DNA of 63,857 nucleotides. Source: Pirellulales bacterium. GTDB lineage: Bacteria; Planctomycetota; Planctomycetia; Pirellulales; Thermoguttaceae. The position numbers were made by a program, and so were the translations under genes. Below the pieces are notes generated by a model. The model was given only the letters and a program-made list of their open reading frames with translations, was not told the origin of the DNA and did not search any database. Below are positions 17,343 to 26,322 of this stretch, in pieces. The DNA lies in the NCBI GenBank assembly GCA_016936015.1, contig JAFGPV010000188.1:1-63857 (forward strand). Reading direction: 5' to 3'. The stretch's first letter is position 1. Every line of letters begins with the position of its first letter.

Positions 17343-18848
17343 ATGATGAAAGCGTTGGAGTATTTTTTCCATGTTCCTGGGAAACTCCCGGCGATTGGGA
17401 CTGCATTTTGGTTGTTCATACTGCCGGCCGTTGCGGTGGGGGCTTCGCTGGATTCGGATGAGGCAAACGAGCAGGGGCGGCGGTTGAATGTTTTATTTAT
17501 TGCGGTGGACGATCTGCGGCCGACGTTGGGGTGTTATGGGGACGAGGTTGTCGTTTCGCCCAACATCGACCGGCTGGCGAGTCACGGGACGGTGTTCGGC
17601 CGGGCGTATTGTCAGGAGGCGGTCTGCAATCCGTCGCGGGCGTCGCTGATGACGGGGCGGCGGCCGGATACGATTCGGGTGTGGGACTTGAAGCAACATT
17701 TCCGCGACGCGCTGCCTGGCGTGGTCACGCTGCCGCAGTGTTTCAAGAATCAAGGGTATCATACGCAGAGCATTGGGAAGATTTTTCATGGGGTCGGCAG
17801 GCCGTCGAAGGATCCGGTCTCCTGGTCGGTCAAGCCAAAGTACGACGAGGTCCTGACGCTCTCGCTCCGTTACGCCAAACCGGAGAACCGGAAGAAGGTG
17901 GTCGGCGTTCATAGCGCTGCGGCCGAGTCGGCCGACGTGCCCGACAACGCGTACACGGACGGACTCGTCTGCGACGCGGCCGAGGCGGCGCTGAAGGAAT
18001 TGAAGGGCCAAGAAAAACCCTTCTTTCTGGCCGTTGGGTTCCGCAAGCCGCATCTTCCCTTCTGCGCTCCGAAGCGCTATTGGGATTTGTACGACCGCTC
18101 GAAGATCCCGCCCCCGACGCCCGACCGGCATCCGAAGGATGCGCCAGAGTTGGCCGTGCGAAGCTGGAAGGAATTGGAGGCCTACACGGACATTCCCGAG
18201 GACGGTCGCCTTTCGTCCGAGAAGGTGCGCGAACTGCGCCACGGCTACTACGCCTGCGTCAGTTACACCGATGCGCTGATCGGCCGGCTGCTCGATGAAC
18301 TGGACCGGTTGAAGCTGGCCGACAGCACGGTCGTTGTCCTGTGGGGCGACCACGGCTATCACCTGGGCGAGTTGGGGTTGTGGACCAAGGCCAACAACTT
18401 CGAGCTTGCGACGCGCGTGCCGTTGATTATTTCGGTTCCCGGTCAGGCGCAGCCGGGGGCGAAGAGCGATGCGCTGGTGGAGTTCGTCGATGTCTATCCC
18501 ACGCTGGTGGACGTGTGTGGACTGAAGACCCCGGCCGGTCTGGAGGGCGTTAGCCTGAAACCGCTTCTGAGCGACCCTGATCGACCGGGAAAGGAGGCCG
18601 TTTTCAGCCAATATCCGCGGGCCCGGAAAGGCCATCGCCACCGGAGTCACGGCGACATCATGGGTTACGCGGTCCGGACCGACCGCTACCGTTACGTCGA
18701 GTGGCGGGAATGGAAGACCGGCAAGGCCGTTGCCCGCGAACTGTACGATCACCAAAAAGATCCCGACGAAACCCGCAACGTTGCCGCGTTATCGGAATAC
18801 TTCAAAGAGGTCTCGCGTCTTTCGGGTTTGCTAAAGAGCGACGAATAA
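17343..18848 (+). CDS. Sulfatase (iduronate-2-sulfatase-like)
   Basis: 501 residues from ATG 17343 (GGCGGAG upstream). The signal peptide is LPAIGTAFWLFILPAVAVGA. The metal-binding start is NVLFIAVDDLRP, and the C-x-P-S-R formylglycine site is CNPSRASLMTG at about residue 95, so activity requires formylglycine-generating enzyme. LWGDHGYHLGELGLWTKANN carries the second metal and substrate set typical of the iduronate-2-sulfatase group. Planctomycetes carry many such enzymes for sulfated polysaccharides; the actual substrate cannot be read from sequence. Neighbours are not obviously related and the gene is probably monocistronic. Confidence 0.93.
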   Translation: MMKALEYFFHVPGKLPAIGTAFWLFILPAVAVGASLDSDEANEQGRRLNVLFIAVDDLRPTLGCYGDEVVVSPNIDRLASHGTVFGRAYCQEAVCNPSRASLMTGRRPDTIRVWDLKQHFRDALPGVVTLPQCFKNQGYHTQSIGKIFHGVGRPSKDPVSWSVKPKYDEVLTLSLRYAKPENRKKVVGVHSAAAESADVPDNAYTDGLVCDAAEAALKELKGQEKPFFLAVGFRKPHLPFCAPKRYWDLYDRSKIPPPTPDRHPKDAPELAVRSWKELEAYTDIPEDGRLSSEKVRELRHGYYACVSYTDALIGRLLDELDRLKLADSTVVVLWGDHGYHLGELGLWTKANNFELATRVPLIISVPGQAQPGAKSDALVEFVDVYPTLVDVCGLKTPAGLEGVSLKPLLSDPDRPGKEAVFSQYPRARKGHRHRSHGDIMGYAVRTDRYRYVEWREWKTGKAVARELYDHQKDPDETRNVAALSEYFKEVSRLSGLLKSDE

Positions 18849-18912
18849 GAAACGCTTTGGGCTGACCGATTGGGATGAGACGTCTGATTAAACTCCTCTT
18901 GCGGCCAAGCCG

Positions 18913-18935
18913 CCCCGATAGCGGAGCTATCGGGG
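18913..18935. repeat. Hairpin downstream of sulfatase
   Basis: CCCCGATAGC and GCTATCGGGG form a perfect 10-bp stem with loop GGA, 65 bases past the sulfatase stop. There is no T-run, so it is either a dispersed palindrome or a weak terminator. Confidence 0.55.
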
Positions 18936-19002
18936 TTACCCGTTTCGGGGTTGCTGGAACGCCACCTGTCATCCAGAAGATAACGACGTTATCATCCCGC
19001 CG

Positions 19003-19283
19003 GCGAGGAAAAAGGAGCCTGTGATGCAGAGAGTAGTGTCTCACACAGATGGTTACTAATAAAATCACCGTTCTTGCCAGGAGGACAGACATTCTTGTCT
19101 GTCCGAATTATCCCATCTCGCCGATTTCTCGGACAGACAGGAATGTCTGTCCTCCTGATTCCGAATCGATAAGATATCGCATTTACGAGACACTACAAGA
19201 GCATGCCGTCGATGCCGGCTTGGGAGTGGAGAGTTTGCCTGGCCTCCGTTGGCGTCGGAAAGAAGGGAAATTGTGCCGACCGG
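19003..19283 (-). pseudogene. Decayed fragment of folC 3' end, interrupted by a MITE-like insert
   Basis: On the minus strand 19197-19283 translates to a diverged copy of the FolC C-terminus (RSAQFPFFPTPTEARQTL compared with GRSFPYYPTPAEAWQTV), and 19003-19032 carries the continuation corresponding to CITGSFFL. The two pieces are split by the palindrome-bearing insert at 19033-19196. The intact gene is at 19933-21384, so this is a remnant of a partial duplication. Confidence 0.7.
19033..19196. repeat. MITE-like insert with 10-bp terminal inverted repeats
   Basis: GTAGTGTCTC (19033-19042) and GAGACACTAC (19187-19196) are perfect inverted termini of a 164-bp segment with no coding capacity, sitting in the folC remnant. 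Inside is a paired palindrome (19079-19156, starting AGGAGGACAGACATTC) of a family also found in frame in the FtsK-like gene at 35288-35345. Confidence 0.6.
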
Positions 19284-19316
19284 TGAGTGCGCTGTGCTCC
19301 CTCTCGGCTATTCTAT

Positions 19317-19757
19317 TCAAATAGTGCCGCTAGCGCGGTAGTCGTGGTTCGAGGGTGAGGGGATTGGCGGCAGGCCGCAACGGATGTGCCGCCTCCTGGT
19401 ATCGCCCGCCAGGATCGCCGAAATGATCCGTTTCAATTCAGTTAGGTCTTCGCTTTTCTCGATACAGGCGGTGACGCGGCACGCCCGGGGATCTCGCTGA
19501 CAGACGTCGTCATGTGCCGTGAAAAAGATCACGGGAAGATCGGGATGGATGTCCATCATTATTTCGGCGACGTCCACTCCGCCGGCCCGGGGCATTAAAA
19601 GATCGAGCACGGCCACGTCGGGATGTTCCTCGCCGGCCATTGTCAGGGCCTCCCCACCGTTTTGGGCAAGGACGACGCGGTAGCCTTCTTCCTCGAATTG
19701 TTCCTTAAGCAGCTGGCGAACATGGGCTTGCTCATCTGCGAATAAGATGGTTTTCAT
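19317..19757 (-). CDS. Single-domain response regulator (CheY-like receiver)
   Basis: 146 residues: acidic pocket FADEQ, phospho-acceptor Asp in VAVLDLLMPRAGG (about residue 52), Thr in VIFFTAHDD, Lys in CIEKSEDL. A 25-residue tail without a domain follows. There is no output domain, so it signals by protein contact or relays phosphate. No kinase is adjacent. It lies between a decayed folC fragment and true folC, which suggests the region was rearranged around it. Confidence 0.85.
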   Translation of the reverse strand: MKTILFADEQAHVRQLLKEQFEEEGYRVVLAQNGGEALTMAGEEHPDVAVLDLLMPRAGGVDVAEIMMDIHPDLPVIFFTAHDDVCQRDPRACRVTACIEKSEDLTELKRIISAILAGDTRRRHIRCGLPPIPSPSNHDYRASGTI

Positions 19758-19932
19758 GGTGTATTCCTGAGATTGCGTCCTTTAATTCTACGGAGGATCC
19801 GATGAATTCCGCTGAAAAGAGAACAGGAAAGCGTCGCAACATCATTCGCGGCAATCAGATCGGAAAAGGATCCTGCCTCGGGAGACACTATGGGGGGCAT
19901 TAAGCCTCGAGAAGAGGTCGGATTCCGTGCCC

Positions 19933-21384
19933 TTATTCTTCCCCGGCAAGGATCATTTCCATCTCACCTGCCAGGAAGAAGGAGCCTGTGATGCAGATCA
20001 GGTCGTCAGGGGCGGCCTGGCGGCGGACGGTTTGCCAGGCCTCCGCCGGTGTCGGATAGTAGGGAAACGACCGGCCGGACATTGCGGCGGCCCGGGCGGC
20101 AAGATCGGCGGCGGGTAGCGCGCGGGGATTCGTGGTGTATTGGGTAAAAACGGCCTCCTCGAAGAACGCCAGCAGCCGGGCGAGCATCTCCGTAACGTCT
20201 TTATCGCGGGTGGAAGCGAACAGCAGCCAGCGTCGACGGACGGAAAAGCTCTGGGAGAGCGCCTCAATCAGCGCCTCGATCGACGCCGGATTATGGGCGG
20301 AATCGACAATCACGACGGGATTCCGGCGCAGGACTTCGATCCGGGCCGGAAGGGTAGTCCGGGCAAGGCCCGCGGCGATTGCCGGTTCGGGAATCGACCA
20401 CCCTTGACGCTGGAGTTCCTTGACGGCGGCGACGGCCACGGCCGCATTGGCCGCCTGGTGACGACCAAAAAGCGGCAGAGTAAGGCCGGCGTAATTCCAC
20501 GCCGGTTGTTGATTCATGCTGCAAACATCCAGGCGCGTAGCGGTCCCCGCTCCCCGACCACTGCGTGGTGCCCGGAGAGGGTTAGGGTGAGGGCCTTGGG
20601 CGGAAAAATCGGCCCTCACTCCCGACCCCTCTCCCAAAGGGAGAGGGGAGTAGCGATAGTTGAAGTCCCTTCCCAATTCGTACAGCGTCGAGCCGGTTTG
20701 ACGGGCGATCTCCCGCAGGGCCCGGCGCGGCGGCTCGGCCGTCGCGCCGCTGACGACCGGAACGCCGGGCTTGATGATCCCGCCCTTTTCTCGGGCGATG
20801 GACTCGAGCGTCTCGCCCAATTGCTGCGTATGGTCGCGACTGATGCTGGTGATGACCGAAATGCGCGGGATACAAATATTCGTGGAATCCAACCGCCCGC
20901 CGAGTCCGACTTCCAACACGGCGGCCTGCACGCTCCGGTCGGCAAACGCGGCCAGGGCCATGGCGGTGAGGATTTCGAAGTAGGTGGGGCCGATCTCGGG
21001 CGGGTCGGCGGCGGCGGCCTCGCAATCCAACGCTTCCACCGCGGGACGGACCCGATCGAGAAACGCCGTGAACTCCTCCGGCGAACACGGCTGCCCGTCC
21101 AAGGCGATCCGTTCCTCCACCCGCTGCAAATGCGGCGACGTGAACATCCCGGTGCGATAGCCCGCGGACCGCAGGATCGACTCGATCATTGCAGCGGTGG
21201 AACCCTTGCCCTTGGTTCCGGCCACGTGGACGATCGGCAGCCGGTGCTGGGGATTGCCAAGGAGTTCCGCCAACTTTCTCATGCGGTCGAGCTTGAATTC
21301 CCGATCCGCATCGGAGATGTGATGGAACCGCTCGTAGTTGACACGGTTTTCCAAGAAAGCGCAGGCGACGGCGTAATCGGACAT
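19933..21384 (-). CDS. folC: Bifunctional folylpolyglutamate / dihydrofolate synthase
   Basis: 483 residues. The Mur-ligase-type P-loop is VAGTKGKGSTAAMIES (about 54-69), with FTSPHLQRVEERI, VLEVGLGGRLDSTN and DSAHNPAS, all diagnostic of FolC. It adds glutamate to dihydropteroate and folates in the cytoplasm. Residues about 244-278 are an in-frame palindromic repeat insertion (SPLPLGEGSGVRADFS and on) between the central and C-terminal domains, which lengthens the protein beyond the usual ~430. It is transcribed away from the ABC operon; a degraded copy of its 3' end is at 19003-19283. Confidence 0.95.
   Translation of the reverse strand: MSDYAVACAFLENRVNYERFHHISDADREFKLDRMRKLAELLGNPQHRLPIVHVAGTKGKGSTAAMIESILRSAGYRTGMFTSPHLQRVEERIALDGQPCSPEEFTAFLDRVRPAVEALDCEAAAADPPEIGPTYFEILTAMALAAFADRSVQAAVLEVGLGGRLDSTNICIPRISVITSISRDHTQQLGETLESIAREKGGIIKPGVPVVSGATAEPPRRALREIARQTGSTLYELGRDFNYRYSPLPLGEGSGVRADFSAQGPHPNPLRAPRSGRGAGTATRLDVCSMNQQPAWNYAGLTLPLFGRHQAANAAVAVAAVKELQRQGWSIPEPAIAAGLARTTLPARIEVLRRNPVVIVDSAHNPASIEALIEALSQSFSVRRRWLLFASTRDKDVTEMLARLLAFFEEAVFTQYTTNPRALPAADLAARAAAMSGRSFPYYPTPAEAWQTVRRQAAPDDLICITGSFFLAGEMEMILAGEE
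20550..20651. repeat. Palindromic element in frame inside folC
   Basis: A GC-rich block coding for about 34 extra residues. Its end, 20626-20648, is a 23-bp palindrome (CCCCTCTCCC-AAA-GGGAGAGGGG) that is identical in the RND pump gene at 61361-61383. It keeps the reading frame open. Confidence 0.8.
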
Positions 21385-21844
21385 GGAAGAATGGTCGCAG
21401 ATTTGTAGCGAATCGGAAGGAGGGATTTTTCGATCCCTGTCGCGTTGTCGAGAACCCTCCGGTGGCCGGAACCGTTTTTGCCCGGATCGTTTGTCACCGA
21501 TATTATATCCAATGTTCTGACATGCTGAAAATCCAGCGGAGCATTTCGATCCTGTATACCCTCCCGAAATGATACGAAATATTCACTTTTTCCGGTAAAT
21601 TCGGGGCAATTCGCAAGTCGGGACGTCACTTGCCGAAATCGTTATTGCAACATATATTGAAGGATTGTTTCCGGCGGTTATGGAGTTGAACCTCCGGTTT
21701 GACGGCCGCGTAGGAAAGATGGGTAAGGGTTATAATTTCGCTAAGGATATGTTTAGAACGCCCCCATCCTGTGTGGGGGAACGTTCTTATCTGTATTTGC
21801 GTGAAGTATTTCCTAAATAATCACCCCCCTTTTCGGTTTTTTTC
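21385..21844. other. Divergent intergenic region of folC and ABC operon
   Basis: No gene is seen in 460 bases. A TATAAT at 21731-21736 could be the -10 for the ABC operon; its -35 is not clear. An imperfect hairpin at 21755-21787 (AGAACG-CCCCCA with TGGGGG-AA-CGTTCT) lies in the leader before the ATG at 21845 and might be an operator or attenuator. Confidence 0.4.
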
Positions 21845-22735
21845 ATGGCTGCCGACGTTGTCATCGAGACCCGTAATTTGTCGAAGGTGTACCGCGATTT
21901 CTGGGGGAGGCAAAAAGTCCAGGCGCTGAAGGCCCTGGATTTGGAGGTTCGTCAGGGCGAGATCTTCGGGCTTTTAGGGCCGAACGGCTCGGGAAAGACC
22001 ACGACGATCAAACTGATTTTAGGGCTGCTGTTTCCCACCAGCGGTCAGGCGTTGGTCTTCGGCCGCCAGGCCGGCGACGTGCGGAAGAACCAGCGGATCG
22101 GCTACCTTCCGGAGGAGTCGTATCTCTACCGTTTTTTAAGCGCGGAGGAGACGCTCGATTTTTACGGCCGGTTGTTCAAAATTCCCCGGACGATCCGCCG
22201 GCAACGGGTGGCGGATCTGATTGAGATGGTCGACCTGGAATGGGCAAGAAAGCGGCAATTGAAGGAATACTCCAAGGGGATGGCCCGGCGGATCGGGCTG
22301 GCCCAAGCCCTGATCAACGATCCGGACCTGATCGTGCTCGATGAGCCGACCACCGGCTTGGATCCCATCGGCGTGCGGCAGATGAAAGATCTGATCCTGG
22401 ACCTGCGCCGCAAAGGCAAGACCGTCCTGCTGTGCAGCCACTTGTTGGCCGACGTGCAGGACGTCTGCGATCGGATTGCGATTCTCTATCAAGGCGAACT
22501 GAAGGAATTGGGCCGGGTCGATGCGTTGTTGAAGGTGCCCGACGTCACAGAGATCCAGACCACGAGGCTGCCGCCCGACGCGGAGAACGAGATCCGGCAG
22601 GTCGTCCAGCGGCACGGAGGCAAGGTGTTGTCGCTGGGCCATCCTTCCGCCACCCTGGAGGAACTGTTCCTGAAAATCATTCGCGAAAGCGAGGCGCATC
22701 CGGGCCGCCGGGTTCGCGGGGCGGCTAAGGGATGA
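21845..22735 (+). CDS. ABC transporter ATP-binding protein
   Basis: 296 residues with Walker [14 protein letters not shown]-loop region [10 protein letters not shown], signature [15 protein letters not shown], Walker [14 protein letters not shown] and H-loop CSHLL. The C-terminal ~70 residues are the extra domain of the CcmA/NatA-like exporter group. It powers the membrane protein encoded at 22882-24684, with which it forms an operon. Substrate unknown; related systems act in multidrug, copper or gliding-type export. Confidence 0.92.
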   Translation: MAADVVIETRNLSKVYRDFWGRQKVQALKALDLEVRQGEIFGLLGPNGSGKTTTIKLILGLLFPTSGQALVFGRQAGDVRKNQRIGYLPEESYLYRFLSAEETLDFYGRLFKIPRTIRRQRVADLIEMVDLEWARKRQLKEYSKGMARRIGLAQALINDPDLIVLDEPTTGLDPIGVRQMKDLILDLRRKGKTVLLCSHLLADVQDVCDRIAILYQGELKELGRVDALLKVPDVTEIQTTRLPPDAENEIRQVVQRHGGKVLSLGHPSATLEELFLKIIRESEAHPGRRVRGAAKG

Positions 22736-22881
22736 GGACTCCGAGGGAATAGCCGCTTGCGGCTTCGCCAATGACGAAGTCCGAATGACGAAAGAATGCC
22801 GAATGACAAATAAATCGCCTGTCCCGCGTTTCCGCCGCTTACTGCCCACCGTCCACTGCCTACTGCCCACTTCTACTTTCT

Positions 22882-24684
22882 ATGGTCATTGATTTTTCCG
22901 ATATCGGCGCATTTTTCCCGTGGTTTCTCGGGGCATTCCTCCAGTGGTGCTTGGGAATTGCACTGGTGATTCTCGTCGTGACGGTCGTGGGCTGGGTGCT
23001 CAGTGCGATCCGCTACGGTCCGGTGACCGCCACGTCCCGCTGTTTTTCCACGCTGCGCAACGGCGCGAGCGATTTGGTGTTCCTCTCGCCGCGGCGGGTG
23101 GGGGCCTTGGCGGGTTTGGCGATCAAGGAGTCGCTCCGCCGCTGGGTATTGGTGGCGGGGGGTATCTTCGGCCTGATGATTTTATTTGCCGGGTGGTTCC
23201 TGGACCCGGGAAGCCCGAATCCCGCCTACTTGTATTTGAACTTTGTCTTGACGTCGACCAGCTACTTGATGTTGATCCTGGTGTGGCTCTTGAGCGCGAT
23301 GTCGCTGCCGGTGGACTTCAGCAACCACACGATTCAAACGCTGGTGACCAAGCCGGTCCGCTCCAGCGAGATCGTCCTTGGACGGATACTGGGATTCACG
23401 GCGGTCAGCACGGTTCTGTTGGTGTTGATGGGCGTGGTGAGCTATTTCTTCGTGATCCGGGGCCTGGCGCACACCCATGAATTGCCCCCGCTCGAGAAGA
23501 TGCAGGACGTCGCCGGGGCGCTGCCCGGCCAGCCTCCCGCCAAGTCCGGCAAAACCAGCACGGTGCAGGACCACTTTCACACCGTCGCCGTCGAGCCGTC
23601 GGGCGCGATCGAATTGCAGACGGCCCACGGGCACACGCATCGTATCGAGACGCTCGAAAAAGACGGAAACGTCACGTACAAACTGGGGGGCGCCGAGGGC
23701 TGGTTGCAGGCCCGGGTTCCCGTCTACGGGCAACTGCGTTTTCTCGACCGTTTGGGCCGGCCAACCCCGCGGGGGGTCAACGTGGGTTGGGAGTGGGACT
23801 ACAAGAGTTTCATCCAGGGCGGCTCGTCGGCCGCGGCCATCTGGACCATGGACGGCATCACACCGGAGCGTTTTCCCGAGGGTCTCCTGGTGGAAATGGA
23901 CCTCAGCGTCTTCCGTTCGTACAAGGGGCAAATAGAACGGGGGATTCCCGGAAGCCTCACGCTGCGGAATCCGAAGACGAAGCTGTACCTGGAGCTTCCC
24001 GTCTTCGAGGCCAAGGAATACCGCATGACCCGCCTGCACGTCCCCCGGCGGCTCGAAACGCCGGAAGGGAAAATGGTGGATCTCTTCCGCGACCTGACCG
24101 ACGACGGCGCCCTGGAAATCCAGCTCCGCTGCGAGGAGCCGAATCAGTACTTCGGGGTGGCGCGGAACAGCCTGTACCTTCGTGCCCGGGACGCCTCTTT
24201 TGTGTTGAATTTTGCCAAGGGCTACCTCGGCATCTGGATGCAAATGGTATTGGTGATCACGTTGGGCGTCTTTTTCAGCACCTTCCTCAGTGCTCCGGTG
24301 GCCCTGGTCTCCACGCTGGGGGTGATCATCGGCGGCTTTGCCCACCAGTTCCTGGCTGACCTGGCCGCCAAAAAGACCTACGGCGGCGGACCTTTCGAGT
24401 CGATCTACCGGATTCTCACGCAGGACAATATGACGGTGGAACTAGGTCCCGGCCTGATTGTGTCGGTGGTCAAAGCCCTCGACGTGGTGGCCGCCGAATT
24501 GATGAAAGTGCTCGCCGGGGTCTTGCCCGATTTCAGCCGGTTCGATTTTACGGATTACGTGGCCAACGGATTTGACATTCCCGGCACCTTGATTGCAAAA
24601 TACTTATGTCGGACGGCGGCGTTTGTCCTGCCGGTTTTCGTCGCGGCCTATTTTTGCCTGAAAGGGCGGGAGACGGCGAAATAA
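22882..24684 (+). CDS. ABC-2-type permease with large extracytoplasmic domain
   Basis: 600 residues. N-terminal membrane segment IALVILVVTVVGWVL, then several helices (VLVAGGIFGLMILFAGWFL, YLMLILVWLLSAMSLPV, FTAVSTVLLVLMGVVSYFFV). A ~270-residue soluble domain (about 195-440) follows, with HTHELPPLEKMQDV, then three or more C-terminal helices. SNHTIQTLVTKPVRSSEIVLGR is the characteristic ABC-2 permease loop. It pairs with the ATPase 146 bases upstream, and its stop overlaps the next gene's start. The large periplasmic domain is typical of planctomycete and gliding-type versions; cargo unknown. Confidence 0.82.
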   Translation: MVIDFSDIGAFFPWFLGAFLQWCLGIALVILVVTVVGWVLSAIRYGPVTATSRCFSTLRNGASDLVFLSPRRVGALAGLAIKESLRRWVLVAGGIFGLMILFAGWFLDPGSPNPAYLYLNFVLTSTSYLMLILVWLLSAMSLPVDFSNHTIQTLVTKPVRSSEIVLGRILGFTAVSTVLLVLMGVVSYFFVIRGLAHTHELPPLEKMQDVAGALPGQPPAKSGKTSTVQDHFHTVAVEPSGAIELQTAHGHTHRIETLEKDGNVTYKLGGAEGWLQARVPVYGQLRFLDRLGRPTPRGVNVGWEWDYKSFIQGGSSAAAIWTMDGITPERFPEGLLVEMDLSVFRSYKGQIERGIPGSLTLRNPKTKLYLELPVFEAKEYRMTRLHVPRRLETPEGKMVDLFRDLTDDGALEIQLRCEEPNQYFGVARNSLYLRARDASFVLNFAKGYLGIWMQMVLVITLGVFFSTFLSAPVALVSTLGVIIGGFAHQFLADLAAKKTYGGGPFESIYRILTQDNMTVELGPGLIVSVVKALDVVAAELMKVLAGVLPDFSRFDFTDYVANGFDIPGTLIAKYLCRTAAFVLPVFVAAYFCLKGRETAK

Positions 24685-26192
24685 TGTTGCTCACTCCATT
24701 TCAACGCAAAATCGCCTATTTAATCGCCATCGGCGTGGTGGTTTCGATATTGTACATCCTGGGCCGCCCGGCCACGCCGCCCAAGGGGGGCAAACGCGGC
24801 TCGCGCGGCGGCCTGCTGGCCCAAAGCCGTGAGCGTCAGGGACTGAGCGAGGCCCAGCTCGGTCAAATCGATCCCGCCAGCGCAACGATCAAATGGGCCA
24901 CCCTGGGGCTGCGGGGCGTCGCCGCCCAGATCCTGTGGTACAAGGCCAATGAGTACAAAATGCGGGGGGACTTCATCAACTACAAGGCCGCCCTGGAGCA
25001 GATTACCAAGGTCCAACCGCACTTCATCTCCGTGTGGATTCACCTGGCCTGGAACCTTTCCTACAACGTCTCCGTCGAATTCGACGACTACCGGGACCGC
25101 TACCGCTGGGTGATCCAAGGCATCGATTTCCTCAAGCAGGGGCTGGACGCGAACAAGACCGAACCGCGGCTGCAATGGGAATTGGGATGGATCATTTCCC
25201 AGAAAATCGGCGTGGCCGACGAGCACACCCAATTCCGCCGGCTCTTCCGGGAGGACGAATCCTTTCACGGCTCGCGGCCCCTGGCGCGGCGCGACAACTG
25301 GCTGGTGGGTAAGGAATGGTTCGACCGGGCCGCGGATCTGGCCCAACGGACCGGCAAGGGCGTCCGCAAGAAATCCCCCCTGCTCTATCTCTCCAACGGA
25401 CCGATGTGCCTGATGAACTACGCCGCCGCGATGGAGGAGGAAGGCACCTTCGGAGAAAAGGCCGGCCGCGCGTGGAAGCACGCCGGCGTCGTCTGGCGAA
25501 ATTACGGCGAGATGGACATTCCCAGCTCCTGGGGAGAGTTCCTCCATTTGAACGATCAGGAGCAATTCGAAGCCAAGGCGAAGGATTACGCCAAGCAACT
25601 GGACGACATGGAGCCGGGCCTGCGTGACAGGATTATCGCCGAAAAGCGCGCCAAGCTCGACAAGAAGCAGCGGATCGCCTTGGAAACGCCTTTCGCCGAA
25701 CGGACCGAGAACCAGATGCAACTGGCCGGCGAAGCCGAGTTGCTCCTGAACACCACCCACGAAGAAGTCGCCCGACGGATCAGCGGACCGCAGCGGGGAA
25801 AAGCGAAAAAACTCGCCGAGAAGGCAAAAGAATACGAGGTTTTGGCCGATCACATCAAGGGCTACCGCGACATCGTGAATTTCAACTATTGGCGGATGCG
25901 GGCCGACGTCGAACAGACCTCCGACGCCCTGGACGCCCAAAAACTGATCTACGACGCCCGCCAGGCCTACCGGAACATCGACCTCCTGAAGGCAAAAAAA
26001 CTCTATGAAGAAGGCTTGGTCAAATGGCGGGCACTGCTGGATCAATTCCCGGAGTACGCCAAACACGATCTGGTCGTCGACGATTTAGTCGACGAGATCA
26101 AACGCTACGAACGCCTCCTTCAAAGAATGGACGAACCCTTTCCCAAACCGTTCATTCTGCAGGACGTCGTTGACCGAAAACAGAAAAAATAA
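24684..26192 (+). CDS. Membrane-anchored helical-repeat protein of the ABC operon
   Basis: 502 residues, started at ATG 24684, which overlaps the permease stop (TAATG). One N-terminal membrane helix (IAYLIAIGVVVSILYIL) and a basic linker lead to a long helical soluble part with TPR-like periodicity (WYKANEYKMRGDFINYKAAL, HFISVWIHLAWNLSYNVS) and charged coiled coils near 320-400. It is conserved in position with planctomycete ABC exporters as far as context suggests. Likely an extracytoplasmic partner of the transporter; no catalytic motif. Confidence 0.72.
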   Translation: MLLTPFQRKIAYLIAIGVVVSILYILGRPATPPKGGKRGSRGGLLAQSRERQGLSEAQLGQIDPASATIKWATLGLRGVAAQILWYKANEYKMRGDFINYKAALEQITKVQPHFISVWIHLAWNLSYNVSVEFDDYRDRYRWVIQGIDFLKQGLDANKTEPRLQWELGWIISQKIGVADEHTQFRRLFREDESFHGSRPLARRDNWLVGKEWFDRAADLAQRTGKGVRKKSPLLYLSNGPMCLMNYAAAMEEEGTFGEKAGRAWKHAGVVWRNYGEMDIPSSWGEFLHLNDQEQFEAKAKDYAKQLDDMEPGLRDRIIAEKRAKLDKKQRIALETPFAERTENQMQLAGEAELLLNTTHEEVARRISGPQRGKAKKLAEKAKEYEVLADHIKGYRDIVNFNYWRMRADVEQTSDALDAQKLIYDARQAYRNIDLLKAKKLYEEGLVKWRALLDQFPEYAKHDLVVDDLVDEIKRYERLLQRMDEPFPKPFILQDVVDRKQKK

Positions 26193-26322
26193 TTCTCTCA
26201 CGGTAAAAGTCATTCTGAACAAAGTGTAGAATCCTCCCGCGCACGATCCGCAACGCGAGTGGATGCGTCCTTTCGGAGCGATCTCCCACCCCGTCCGGCA
26301 ATAACGGCAAGGAGTACCAACA

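Noticed and set aside
17493-18755. Open frame of 420 codons antisense to the sulfatase
   Set aside because: The sulfatase has catalytic motifs and a signal peptide; the antisense frame has no start signal or domain.
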